Source: Enterococcus silesiacus (lineage in GTDB: Bacteria > Bacillota > Bacilli > Lactobacillales > Enterococcaceae). Taken from it: a stretch of DNA of 64,000 nucleotides. How positions within the stretch are numbered: position 1 is the stretch's first letter; every line of letters begins with the position of its first letter. Shown here in pieces: positions 7,731-16,051 of the stretch. A model generated the notes under the pieces. It saw only the letters and a list, made by a program, of their open reading frames with translations, made no database searches and was not told where the DNA came from. The translations under genes were made by a program, and so were the position numbers. The stretch is from contig CP013614.1 of assembly GCA_001465115.1 (NCBI GenBank), positions 2,666,001 to 2,730,000 on the forward strand. The letters run 5' to 3'.

Positions 7731-9041
7731 TTACATACGTACAGCGAAGCTTGGTGTAAATGAACCAACATTGCTGTATTCAACGCCTGTACTTTCGTTA
7801 CCAGCGTGGATATAACCGCCGCCACCAGTAGCAATCGCTACGTGGTAAGAAGCACCTGGGCTACCCCAGAAGTATAAATCGCCAGCTTGAGCTTCAGCTA
7901 CAGAGATACGTGTACCAGCACTTTCTTGGGCAACTGTATAACCACCGACATTACGGCCAGTTGAGTTCATGAATGCGTAGTAGACTAAACCTGAACAGTC
8001 AAAGCTACTTGGTCCTTTAGAACCCCAAACGTATGGTTTACCAACTTGTGCTGCTGCAATAGAGATTGCAGAACCGCCAGTTGATGGTGGTAGTGGTGGG
8101 TCTGGAATTGGATCTGCTGGTTTGACTGGATCCGGAGTTGGTGTTGGTGTAACATTTCCGTCACCATTATTAACAGGAGGTGTTACAACTCCTGTATTAT
8201 TATTATCTACTGAACTACCTGTTGTTGGTTCTTCAGTAGATGAAGCAGTCGTAGTGCTTGGTGCTGTTGCTTTGGCAGTTGCTTTGGCCGCTACAGCTTC
8301 TTGTTCTGCTTTTTTAGCGTTAGCTGCTACTACTTTTTCTTGTTCAGCAATACGTGCTTGTTCTGCAATTGCTGCTTCTTTTTCTTTCACTAAGCCAGCT
8401 TTTTGATCTTCAGCAGTTGCTCTTTCAGCAGCTAATGTTGTTTGTAATACATTCAAATCAGCTTCTGCTTTAACAAGATCGCCTTTTTGAGCTTCAAGTT
8501 CTACTTGATTATCTTGAAGATCTTGTAATTTTTCTTCATTTTCAGCTTTCTTAGTTTCTACTGCTTTTTTATCTTCTTGTTGTTGTTTTACTAAGTCATT
8601 ATTAGCATTAACAATTGTAGACATTGCAGTTACACGAGTAATGGCATCAGAAACTGATTTTGCATTCAATAATGCATCCATGTAGCTTGTGCTATTACCA
8701 TTAACCTGTACGTCACGTGCTTGGTTTTGGATCGCTACTTCACGTTTGTCGATACGTTTTGTTAATTGCGTGATTTCTTTTTCTAAGTTAGTAGAAGTTT
8801 TTCTTAATTTGCCTTGTTCAGCTAATAAAGTTTCTGCTTTTTCGTTAATAGAAGCAACTTGATCTTGTACTGCAGCCACTTGGCTTTGAGCGTCAGCTTC
8901 TTGAGATTTCAATCCTGAAATTGCTTGATCTTTTTGTTGAATTTTAGAGTCCACTTCATCCGCTGATGATAATACTGGTAAGGCTACAGATGTAAGGGCT
9001 AATGAGCAAATCATTAGTAATGGCAATACGCTTTTTTTCAC
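7731..9041 (-). CDS. SagA/SalA-like secreted peptidoglycan hydrolase, NlpC/P60
   Basis: 436 aa. Signal peptide 1-28 (hydrophobic core then SSADE), a PcsB-like coiled coil from about 30 to 235, a Ser/Thr/Pro-rich linker 250-320, and a C-terminal NlpC/P60 domain. The likely catalytic residues are Cys349 (in FDCSGLVYYAF), His400 (SYHVAI) and His412 (YIHAG). Such enzymes cut gamma-D-Glu or DL-endopeptide bonds of wall muropeptides at the septum. E. faecium SagA is the best-known relative; E. faecalis has SalA/SalB. A paralogue with another catalytic end lies immediately upstream. Each has its own terminator or promoter region, so they are not clearly one operon. Confidence 0.9.
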   Translation of the reverse strand: MKKSVLPLLMICSLALTSVALPVLSSADEVDSKIQQKDQAISGLKSQEADAQSQVAAVQDQVASINEKAETLLAEQGKLRKTSTNLEKEITQLTKRIDKREVAIQNQARDVQVNGNSTSYMDALLNAKSVSDAITRVTAMSTIVNANNDLVKQQQEDKKAVETKKAENEEKLQDLQDNQVELEAQKGDLVKAEADLNVLQTTLAAERATAEDQKAGLVKEKEAAIAEQARIAEQEKVVAANAKKAEQEAVAAKATAKATAPSTTTASSTEEPTTGSSVDNNNTGVVTPPVNNGDGNVTPTPTPDPVKPADPIPDPPLPPSTGGSAISIAAAQVGKPYVWGSKGPSSFDCSGLVYYAFMNSTGRNVGGYTVAQESAGTRISVAEAQAGDLYFWGSPGASYHVAIATGGGGYIHAGNESTGVEYSNVGSFTPSFAVRM

Positions 9042-9136
9042 AATTCATTCCTCCGACTTTTTTACTACTTTTTTTACTTATAATAAATTCGTTCATTGTT
9101 TGAGTAATTTTCATTCTTATTATTGACAACGAAATC

Positions 9137-9175
9137 ATTGTATCATAGTCACATGTCATACATATAAAATTAATG
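9137..9175 (-). promoter_or_regulatory. Promoter-region block shared by the two hydrolase genes (copy 1)
   Basis: The reverse strand carries CTATGATACAAT (9148-9137) preceded by TGTATGACATG. The same arrangement, CTATGGTACAAT preceded by TGCATGTCATAC, lies upstream of the paralogue. The shared TACAAT is a plausible -10. The upstream TGT-rich block might bind a wall-stress regulator such as WalR, but I see no exact WalR repeat. The rest of the 9042-9336 gap is AT-rich. Confidence 0.35.
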
Positions 9176-9336
9176 TTACAGGAGTATTTCATTTTTGAAA
9201 GTTAAACATGACAACTGAACAAAACTAACACGCAACACTGATTCTCTTACCATACGCCAATCACTGAGTAATTACAAATAATCCCCACCCACAAAATCCA
9301 TTTGGTTTTAATAGGTAGGGACTTTATTATTATAGA

Positions 9337-10662
9337 TTATCCTGGAAAACGCCAGACAACGGCTCTGAAGTTTGCCGCATATGGGCTTGGTGTCCAACCT
9401 GTGGTAGTTGAAACATAACCTGAACCCGCTGGATTATTTGATTCAACGATTTGAACTGAGCTGCCGTTTACACCAACAACTAAAACTGTATGAACCCCAT
9501 CTAACCATGCATCTGGGCTAAGCGCGTTCTCGTATTGAACCACATCACCAACCTGAACATCAGACCAAGCTACTTGAACTGCTCCTGATTGAGTGTAGCC
9601 ACTATGAGGACCACCTGGTGAGAATCTAACGCCTGCTGCATTCAACCAATTTTGTACGGCTACGATACACTCGCCGCTTTGCCCCCAACCTGTCGGATTT
9701 GTTTGTCCAACAGCATTTAAAGCAATCTGTGCAGCTTTTTTCTTCGCATCTGATACGCCACCGGTACCAATGCTACTGCCACCGCCACTAGGTTTTCCTG
9801 CTGGTTTTTCAGAAACTGGTGCATTCTGTGTTTCTTGTGTTGTACCATTTTCTTGAACAACATTTGTTTTTACCAGTCCTGGATTTGCAGCTTGAGCTTC
9901 CGCCAATTTTACTGCAGCTGCTGCGTCGGCTTTTCTTTGTGCCTCAGCTTGTTTTGCTTGCTTGGCTTGTTCTTCTTCTAATTTCTTTTGAGCTGCGGCT
10001 TTTTGTTCAACGTACTCAGATTTTTTGTTTTCTTCTGTAGAGCGTTGTGCTTCTAAGTCATTTTTAGCAATTTCTTGTTCAAGCTTCAGTGTATCCAAAG
10101 AAGCTTGCTTGTCATTTAATTCTTTCGTGGATGTTTCTAAAACAGAAATTTGTGATTCTACTGTTTCTGATTTTTTCTCCACGTCTTCTTTATCCGAAGT
10201 TTGTTGTTCTAATAGATCATTATTCGCATTAACTAATGTTGTAATTCCTTGCACTCGGCTAATCGCATCAGAAATTGATTCTGAATTCAGAATCACATCT
10301 AAATAGCTAGTGCTTGAACCGCTAACTTGTACATCACGGGCTTGATTACGCATTTGAACTTCTCTTTTTTGAATACGAACATTTAAATCTGAAATCTCAC
10401 TATATAATTTTTTGATTTCTTCTTTAAGTGTTTTTTTCTTTGCAGTTAGTTCATCGATTTTTGTCGCAGTTGTTAGCATATCTGATTCAATTGCAGCTAA
10501 CTTCGTTGCGGCTTCAGTTTCTTTTGTTTTCAATCCATTGATGATTTCATCTTGCTGTTCGATCTTTGTATCATACTCATCTGCAACTGCAGCCATTGGC
10601 AATACAGCTGAGGTTAGAGTGACTGAACAAATCAGCAATGCTGATAATATACTTTTTTTCAC
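9337..10662 (-). CDS. SalB/PcsB-like secreted hydrolase with CHAP-like C-terminus
   Basis: 441 aa. Signal peptide 1-27 (cleavage near AVADE), long PcsB-like coiled coil about 30-250, low-complexity linker 265-305, then a C-terminal CHAP-like amidase/endopeptidase domain. The candidate triad is Cys332 (GECIVAVQNW), His391 (GVHTVLVVG) and Glu407 (QIVESN). The coiled coil shares blocks with the downstream NlpC/P60 protein, for example RNQARDVQVSGSSTSYLD against QNQARDVQVNGNSTSYMD, so the pair arose by duplication with replacement of the catalytic end. A role in septal wall splitting is inferred from PcsB and SagA relatives. Confidence 0.87.
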   Translation of the reverse strand: MKKSILSALLICSVTLTSAVLPMAAVADEYDTKIEQQDEIINGLKTKETEAATKLAAIESDMLTTATKIDELTAKKKTLKEEIKKLYSEISDLNVRIQKREVQMRNQARDVQVSGSSTSYLDVILNSESISDAISRVQGITTLVNANNDLLEQQTSDKEDVEKKSETVESQISVLETSTKELNDKQASLDTLKLEQEIAKNDLEAQRSTEENKKSEYVEQKAAAQKKLEEEQAKQAKQAEAQRKADAAAAVKLAEAQAANPGLVKTNVVQENGTTQETQNAPVSEKPAGKPSGGGSSIGTGGVSDAKKKAAQIALNAVGQTNPTGWGQSGECIVAVQNWLNAAGVRFSPGGPHSGYTQSGAVQVAWSDVQVGDVVQYENALSPDAWLDGVHTVLVVGVNGSSVQIVESNNPAGSGYVSTTTGWTPSPYAANFRAVVWRFPG

Positions 10663-10737
10663 TATTTATTCCTCCGGCGTTTACTTTATCTATAATTTCT
10701 GATTATTTTTCGGTATTATGTATCTGGCAACGGGACA

Positions 10738-10772
10738 ATTGTACCATAGCAGTATGACATGCAGATAAAAAA
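10738..10772 (-). promoter_or_regulatory. Promoter-region block shared by the two hydrolase genes (copy 2)
   Basis: CTATGGTACAAT (10749-10738, reverse strand) with TGCATGTCATAC directly upstream matches the block in front of the NlpC/P60 paralogue. The likely -10 is TACAAT. Conservation in a non-coding position suggests common control of both hydrolases. Confidence 0.35.
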
Positions 10773-10890
10773 GATATTACAAAAATGTTTCATCCAATAA
10801 AATTAAATAACGCCGATCATCCTTTAAATCGCTTTGTCTGCATAACTTTGAGAGAGCATCCATTGATTATTTATAAACTTTTACAAACGC

Positions 10891-10924
10891 TATAAAAGAG
10901 ACTATTCGTTGCCGAACAATCTCT
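10891..10924 (-). terminator. Terminator overlapping the mreD stop
   Basis: AAGAGATTGTTCG and CGAATAGTCTCTT (reverse strand) form a near-perfect stem around GCAA, followed by TTAT. It starts inside the last codons of mreD and probably ends the mreCD transcript. Confidence 0.6.
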
Positions 10925-11417
10925 TTAATGGGTAAGAAAAAATAACGAATATCAACATATTGAAAAGTAATGTTGGTCCTAAAACTTTAGTGATGAATAA
11001 CAACGGAGCAACATTTGACAGGCGAAAAATAATTTGCAGACCTACTGCGATCAGTTCATAGGCAGTCACAAAAATGATCATTCCAAAGAAAGCTGTCAAT
11101 AAATTTGTATGAACCACTCGCTGAAACCGATACATCATCATAACCGTTGCAGCTAATGCAACAGTATAAATGCCAATGATTCCTAGATAGTAACTGTCAC
11201 AAATCAAGCCTAAAATCACTGCCGTAATCAACAAGTAGCGTTTAGACAGATTGGGAACAGCCATCAAAAATGCCAGTAACATAAAATGAGCATTTGCAAA
11301 AAAGACATTATCTGTTAAATTCCCAGCTGCTTGAGTCAATTGACCATCGATCAGCATCAATAAAAAGAAGACTACTGGTGCATAGTATTTAACATTTTCT
11401 TTCCGTATCATTTGCAT
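10902..11417 (-). CDS. mreD: Rod-shape determining protein MreD
   Basis: 171 aa, almost wholly hydrophobic, with about five or six membrane segments and the MreD-like pattern LMLIDGQLTQAAGNL near the N-terminus. The ATG begins one nucleotide after the mreC stop, so the two are translationally coupled. MreD is an integral membrane partner of MreC and the elongasome that guides lateral or peripheral wall synthesis. No mreB is adjacent, as expected for ovococci, which keep mreCD without mreB. Confidence 0.9.
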   Translation of the reverse strand: MQMIRKENVKYYAPVVFFLLMLIDGQLTQAAGNLTDNVFFANAHFMLLAFLMAVPNLSKRYLLITAVILGLICDSYYLGIIGIYTVALAATVMMMYRFQRVVHTNLLTAFFGMIIFVTAYELIAVGLQIIFRLSNVAPLLFITKVLGPTLLFNMLIFVIFSYPLKRLFGNE

Positions 11418-11418
11418 C

Positions 11419-12279
11419 CTACTCCCCCGCTCCAGCTAATCTTTTGATGATTGTTACAACGGGAATGCTGTACATTTCAGCATACGGTTTAACATAAACT
11501 TCTCGATCTAAACCATAACTGTCTGGTTTTATCTTTTGAACTACACCTACTGGTAGGTTTGCTGGAGAGTTTTGACCTAAGCCTGAAGTCTGAACGATAT
11601 CGCCTTCTTTGATGTCCATATCTCCTACTAACTGGCTAACAACCAAAGTCCCTGCTTTATCATCATAACTTTTTAATAGACCATATGAATCGCCCTTTTC
11701 AGAATTGATCTGAACAGGAAAATGATTTGAATTTTGGTTTTTAGACGATAGTAACTCAACCTTTGATGATGTTGCGTTTACTTCAATCACTCGGCCGATC
11801 AATCCTTTTTGAGCTAAGACCGCCATATTCGGTTCGATACCATCATTCGATCCTCGATCAACGATCAATAGGTCTTGCCACATGTCTGGAGAACGAGTAA
11901 CAACAGTTGCTGTCACTTTTTCATAATTGCCCAGTGTCTCATTTAACGCTAGCTCTTTTTTTAGTGCTTCATTTTCTTTTTTTAAGTTATCGTTTTGGAT
12001 AGATAATTCACCATATCCATCAATTCTTTCTTTTAACCGTTCATTCTCATCATAGGTGTTAAATAGTGTACTGATCGACGATACTCCGCTACCGATCACC
12101 TTAGCTGGAAAGCCTATAACTTTGTCCACAAAGCCCACACTATCATTAACCGCTGATTGCCCAAGATTGTTTTTGCCGTTATTTGCTCTATGAGCTGCGG
12201 TCAAACTAATAATGGTCACCACGACAATCACTACGATCAGCGTGATAATTATATTTTTATTTGGATTAAATTTTTTCAC
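11419..12279 (-). CDS. mreC: Rod-shape determining protein MreC
   Basis: 286 aa from a GTG at 12279 (MKKFNPNKN) that has GGGGTG 5-6 nt upstream. A longer in-frame start at 12339 would add 20 unlikely residues. One membrane helix (about 10-30), a coiled coil near 75-105 (NERLKERIDGYGELSIQ), then the beta-rich extracellular MreC domain with ARTPDMW-like VVTRSPDMWQDLLIVDRGSN and GLIGRVIEV. MreC scaffolds wall enzymes outside the membrane and works with MreD. Confidence 0.92.
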   Translation of the reverse strand: MKKFNPNKNIIITLIVVIVVVTIISLTAAHRANNGKNNLGQSAVNDSVGFVDKVIGFPAKVIGSGVSSISTLFNTYDENERLKERIDGYGELSIQNDNLKKENEALKKELALNETLGNYEKVTATVVTRSPDMWQDLLIVDRGSNDGIEPNMAVLAQKGLIGRVIEVNATSSKVELLSSKNQNSNHFPVQINSEKGDSYGLLKSYDDKAGTLVVSQLVGDMDIKEGDIVQTSGLGQNSPANLPVGVVQKIKPDSYGLDREVYVKPYAEMYSIPVVTIIKRLAGAGE

Positions 12280-12446
12280 ATCGACACCCCGACTACTCTT
12301 TAGACTGATAGCAATAATTCTACCACTAATTGGAAGCAAACAAAAGAGCTGTGGTGCGTCTTTACATTTTTTTATTAAAATAGTGTGATTTTAATGATCG
12401 CTTGGACTAGAGGAACGAAGGCAGAACGATTGTGTGAAATAAAACT

Positions 12447-12565
12447 AAAAACAGTCTCACTAATACTGTTTCAATTATTTGTAATTTGGTTAGTGAGTTT
12501 AGACTTTACTAGTCAAGGCTTTATCACTTGATTACGAGCCTTGTAATAAAGTGCCTTTTTTATTT
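12447..12565 (-). repeat. Inter-cassette structured RNA element, copy A (degenerate)
   Basis: The most distal of five related copies that follow the immunity genes. It keeps the GGCAC start (12555-12551), the first stem CTTTAT..ATAAAG and the ACAGTATTAGTGAGACTGT terminator-like end. The internal TTGCC that should pair with GGCA has become TTACA, and the terminator stem is shortened. It follows the last immunity gene of the locus, so it marks the downstream edge of the toxin array. The 12340-12446 stretch beside it holds nothing else recognisable. Confidence 0.65.
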
Positions 12566-12592
12566 AATTCAACTCATTTTTTAAAACTATAT

Positions 12593-13018
12593 TCAGAAGT
12601 CACCGTAAGGAAACTCTTCTAACCCAATTGCTTCAATACTTTCACAATAAAAATTTATATAATTATATCCATCATTTTCTCCATAGCCACTATCATCATG
12701 AACATGATATCTTTTGTCACTTGGCCAATCTATAGGTTCATTCCTCATATCTTTTATTATTAATCTGTCATAAACATTAATGTTAGTAACCTCTTTTAGT
12801 GATAATTCACTTACATTATTAAATTTAAATTTTGATAACATTACTTGAGGCTTTTTTGAAAATTTAGTTTTTAAATCTAAATTTAGTACTGAGCGTTTTT
12901 TATTAAAAATATTTTCCTCGATATTATATTCTATTTTCATAATATCACTAAAATGAAACGGATTCTCTGAACCTATCTCATCTAAAATTACATTACTATT
13001 TTCAATATATTCAAACAT
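12593..13018 (-). CDS. Candidate immunity protein of the most distal orphan cassette
   Basis: 141 aa, acidic and soluble, no signal peptide. Motifs such as SENPFHFSDIMKIEYN, EPIDWPSDKRYHVHDD and ESIEAIGLEEFPYGDF do not let me name a family. The position is that of an immunity gene: immediately after a truncated LXG toxin fragment and before a copy of the inter-cassette element, as for the other cassettes. Low GC (AT-rich codons) matches other immunity genes here. It may be kept to protect against siblings that still use the corresponding toxin. Confidence 0.6.
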   Translation of the reverse strand: MFEYIENSNVILDEIGSENPFHFSDIMKIEYNIEENIFNKKRSVLNLDLKTKFSKKPQVMLSKFKFNNVSELSLKEVTNINVYDRLIIKDMRNEPIDWPSDKRYHVHDDSGYGENDGYNYINFYCESIEAIGLEEFPYGDF

Positions 13019-13068
13019 TTTTCCCCTCCTATTTACTTATCAAAATCAAATGTAACACTATTTGTCCT

Positions 13069-13345
13069 TTAATCAATTCTCCCTTGCCTTAATACACCAT
13101 TGTCATCTAAGAAATATTTTGTATGAGAAGAAGGTTGCTTATATCCATTTTCCCTTTCATATTCTTCGATTTCCTTTTCCAGTTTCTCAGAGTTTAGGTC
13201 ACTGCTGTCAACATCCATTGTATATTGTTCTGGAATTTTTTTACACACCTCTTCCACTGCATCTGTTAACAGTATTCCACCTTGTGCTAAGGGAATCAAG
13301 ACGGCTGAATAAAAAGCTTTCGCTGAATCGTAGGAATCACCTGAG
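13069..13345 (-). pseudogene. LXG toxin remnant with internal deletion (orphan cassette 4)
   Basis: Reading DSYDSAKAFYSAVLIPLAQG from about 13345, this is the same LXG segment as in the full-length gene up to the glutamate-rich helix (EKLEKEIEEYE). It then jumps to an unrelated tail (GYKQPSSHTKYFLDDNGVLR) and a stop at 13069. About 1 kb of LXG plus most of the toxin tip is missing. There is no ATG and no ribosome binding site; only internal TTG codons could start it. It is a decayed cassette whose immunity gene follows. Confidence 0.75.
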
Positions 13346-13377
13346 CATAAACTTGTCGAGAAACGAAGATGGTAAAT

Positions 13378-13512
13378 TTAAAAAAACAGTATCAGCGAGC
13401 CTCTCTCACTAATACTGTTTCAATTATTGGCAATTTGGTTAGTAAGTTTAGTCCTTACTAGTCAAGGCTTTATCACTTGATTACCAGTCTTGTGATAAAG
13501 TGCCTTTTTTAT
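13378..13512 (-). repeat. Inter-cassette structured RNA element, copy B
   Basis: Reverse-strand order: GGCAC (13503-13499), stem CTTTATCAC/GTGATAAAG, stem TAGTAAG/CTTACTA, TTGCC (13432-13428) that can pair with the first GGCA, then a 14-bp terminator stem (13416-13386) followed by seven T residues. It follows the 175-aa immunity gene and precedes the next LXG remnant. Copies B to E share the layout while the stem sequences differ in a compensating way. Confidence 0.8.
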
Positions 13513-13523
13513 TTTGATACCTA

Positions 13524-14051
13524 TTACTTTAAATTCTCTTTTTCATCTTCCAACCATCTCCTATGGTCGGAAATAACTTTAGATAAGTGTTCCTCAGTGT
13601 AAAATTCTTGAGGGGTTAATTTATTTTCTACACCTTGGTATTGATAAGGCATATCGAATGGAGACTTGAAATCAAGCCAGAATTCACTAATTTCTAACAA
13701 AGCATTTACATAGTCTTTATCTAAGATTTTCTTCAATAAATTATTAACTAAAATCCATCTCCATCTATAATAGGACATCAAATCTTTTTCATTAGAATCC
13801 TCAATCAAATCCAGAAGTTTATATATTTCGTTCTCATCATATGGTGAAAATAGACTTCCAAGCTCCCATACATACGAATTTTCTTCATTTTCATTTTTAG
13901 ATAAATAATCTAAGGTGTATTTCATTACAAATTCATCATCAAGTATACCTTGTAAATAAAATTCGTTGTCTGAATAACCAAACCTACCTACTTTAATCTC
14001 GTTCCAAGAAAAAGGAATATTATTTTTTTTAAATTCATCTACACAATTCAT
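13524..14051 (-). CDS. Immunity protein of orphan cassette 3 (DUF2247-like)
   Basis: 175 aa from an ATG whose A is the last base of the toxin stop (TAATG), so translation is coupled to the toxin reading frame; a longer frame inside the toxin gene has no better start. The sequence FKKNNIPFSWNEIKVGRFG and the acidic helical remainder resemble DUF2247-type proteins, which often accompany polymorphic toxins. The function inferred is neutralising the adjacent toxin tip. No membrane segment. Confidence 0.65.
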   Translation of the reverse strand: MNCVDEFKKNNIPFSWNEIKVGRFGYSDNEFYLQGILDDEFVMKYTLDYLSKNENEENSYVWELGSLFSPYDENEIYKLLDLIEDSNEKDLMSYYRWRWILVNNLLKKILDKDYVNALLEISEFWLDFKSPFDMPYQYQGVENKLTPQEFYTEEHLSKVISDHRRWLEDEKENLK

Positions 14052-15355
14052 TATTTTATAGGCACTCCATTCAATTCTGGATTTCTGACAAACATTCTGT
14101 GTGTAACTTTTTCGTCTTGAATTATCCATTCAAAACGCCCCATAACACCATTTTGGATTCCCTGAATTTGATATAATTTAGCATTACCTAAATCTGTGAC
14201 TTCTGCTAAACCAGCATAGTTGTCAATAATATCAGAAAAAACATGTGCTTTTGGAACATTAGGAAATTCATCTATAATAATTTGAGTTTGTTTTGTAGGT
14301 GGTTTTCCTGTTAATGGGTCAATATCATAAACAGAGCCTTTCCCTTTAACCGGTTTAATATCATCGACTTTCAATCCACTTCCAGACCTAGGAGCTTCTA
14401 AAATAGGATTAGTGATTTCCTCTACTACTTTTTGATTAGCCCCACTACCTTTCTTATTCTCAACCGTCTTCGTACCTTTATTCGTCGCTAACCGATAAGA
14501 AGCAAAGTTAAATCCTAACATCTGCAACGCCTGTCCCAGCTCGTCTTCTGTCATAAACTTATAAGCATCCTCAAGATATTGACCCGATGCCACTAACGCA
14601 CCTAAAACTGGATTATACTTGTCTCCGATTTGTAAGTCTTTCCCATTACGAAAGGCCACTTTTACCTTATCATCCCAATCGTGCTGAGACATAAATTCAA
14701 ACAAGTCCGCTGGTAAGTCTTTGCCATTCGCATTCAAATATTGATAGATTTTTGGATTTTTGACCCCTGCTCCATCTTTCGTCACTTTCCAAATGATCTT
14801 AGGTTTGCCGTCTTTATCATTATAAATCACCGCGTAGATTTGGTACTCTTTTAATTGTTTCTCCATCAATCGTTTGTCTCGTGTGGCCCAGCTGTTCTTG
14901 ATCGTATTCGCCCAATCCATCTTTTTTCCACTTGGAATCGTAAATTGTCCTGTACTCGCATTCCACGATTGATTGGCTTGGGCTACGCCTTGGTCGATTG
15001 TGGCTTTTAAAGCGCTGATCTCAGAAAAAATTGTTGGCGAACTGGTATGGAAATCTTGTAGTTTTTGGAGCTTCTGCTCTAGTTCTCGTTTGGCTTCTAG
15101 GTCTCGAGTCAAGGATTTCTGATTTTGATGCATCAGTATTTGTTTGACTAGCTTAGGGACTGGAAAATGGTGTAATTCCCGCTGTAAGCTTTGAACATGA
15201 GTAATATTATTTTCCAGTTCTTCGATTTCCTTTTCTAATTCCTCTGATTTTAGGTCACTGCTGTCCACGTCCGCTGTATATTGTTCTGGAAATTTTTTAC
15301 ACGCCTCTTCCACTGCATCTGTTAATAGTATCCCACCTTGTGCTAAGGGAATCAA
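14051..15355 (-). CDS. Orphan LXG toxin cassette 3, missing its 5' end
   Basis: Homology to the intact LXG protein starts sharply at DSYDSAKAFYSA (near 15402) and runs to VENKKGSG, almost identical to the intact copy. The first 50 or so LXG residues, ATG and ribosome site are absent; a TTG (15355) is the only early start. The variable C-terminus (about residues 300-434) contains DPLTGKPPTKQTQIIIDEFP, KAHVFSDIIDNYAGLAE and GRFEWIIQDEKVTHRMFVRN, an apparently complete toxin tip of a type I have seen in LXG and Rhs proteins but cannot name. Probably silent unless recombined into the full gene. Confidence 0.72.
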   Translation of the reverse strand: MIPLAQGGILLTDAVEEACKKFPEQYTADVDSSDLKSEELEKEIEELENNITHVQSLQRELHHFPVPKLVKQILMHQNQKSLTRDLEAKRELEQKLQKLQDFHTSSPTIFSEISALKATIDQGVAQANQSWNASTGQFTIPSGKKMDWANTIKNSWATRDKRLMEKQLKEYQIYAVIYNDKDGKPKIIWKVTKDGAGVKNPKIYQYLNANGKDLPADLFEFMSQHDWDDKVKVAFRNGKDLQIGDKYNPVLGALVASGQYLEDAYKFMTEDELGQALQMLGFNFASYRLATNKGTKTVENKKGSGANQKVVEEITNPILEAPRSGSGLKVDDIKPVKGKGSVYDIDPLTGKPPTKQTQIIIDEFPNVPKAHVFSDIIDNYAGLAEVTDLGNAKLYQIQGIQNGVMGRFEWIIQDEKVTHRMFVRNPELNGVPIK

Positions 15356-15432
15356 GACGGCCGAATAAAAAGCTTTCGCTGAATCGTAGGAATCACCTGA
15401 GTATAGATTTGTCGAGAAACGAAGATGGTAAA

Positions 15433-15566
15433 TTAAAAAAACAGTATCAGCGAGCCTCTCTCACTAATACTATTTCAATTATTGGCAATTTGATTAGTGA
15501 GTGCATGCTTACTACTCAAGGCTTTACTATCCGACGTCAATCAGATAGTAAAGCACCTTTTTTATT
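15433..15566 (-). repeat. Inter-cassette structured RNA element, copy C
   Basis: Same architecture as copy B. Here the first stem is CTTTACTATC/GATAGTAAAG instead of CTTTATCAC/GTGATAAAG, so both arms changed together. GGTGC replaces GGCAC and can still pair with TTGCC through G-T wobbles. The terminator stem is almost identical to that in copy B. It lies directly after the SMI1/KNR4 immunity gene. Confidence 0.8.
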
Positions 15567-15567
15567 T

Positions 15568-16038
15568 TTAATTAATTTCTTCAGTTACCATATCTAAGAG
15601 AAACTCTGCAAAGTTATTGTATAAAACTTCATTTTTTTGTGCATCTTCAGAAAAACCTGGAAAATATGATGTTATTTTAGGTTCATTATTATTATTTAAG
15701 TCTTTGTAGTTCAAACAATACATTTCTCCCATTCCAGTATTATACAAAATAACTAAATGTTTTGGCATGTTTACTAATTTCCGTTCATTTAACGTAGCCC
15801 AAACAGTATCTGGAACACCCGAATTTTCAAAATCTTCTCTAAAAACTCCATAAATTTCGATAGAACCAAAAGTTAAAGCGCCAAAACAAGATAAAAAAAG
15901 TTCGTAATCTTTTGGAAATTGTATACCCAGAACTGCCTGAGCTTTTTTTATAATATCATCTGAGGCTCCTCCAAAATCGTCTACCAAATTCTCATTCTCT
16001 TCAATTAGTTTTTTTGCTTTATTATACTCTGTACTCAT
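15568..16038 (-). CDS. SMI1/KNR4 (SUKH) family immunity protein
   Basis: 156 aa. The fold signature is visible: a first helix (IEENENLVDDFGGASDDII), AQAVLGIQFPKDYELFLSCF typical of the SUKH core, FGSIEIYGV, and a C-terminal FAEFLLDMV. SUKH proteins are the commonest immunity proteins of nuclease-type polymorphic toxins and bind the toxin active domain directly. Here it follows an LHH-nuclease tip with a 13-nt gap, an expected pairing. Confidence 0.9.
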   Translation of the reverse strand: MSTEYNKAKKLIEENENLVDDFGGASDDIIKKAQAVLGIQFPKDYELFLSCFGALTFGSIEIYGVFREDFENSGVPDTVWATLNERKLVNMPKHLVILYNTGMGEMYCLNYKDLNNNNEPKITSYFPGFSEDAQKNEVLYNNFAEFLLDMVTEEIN

Positions 16039-16051
16039 TACAACATCTCCT

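Noticed and set aside
8122..8406. Forward-strand frame opposite the NlpC/P60 hydrolase
   Set aside because: Its valine/alanine-rich product mirrors the antisense of the low-complexity linker of the real gene.
13062..13412. Forward-strand frame opposite the LXG remnant (also 15340-15597)
   Set aside because: The two frames are similar only because they are antisense to the repeated LXG junction. No start signals.
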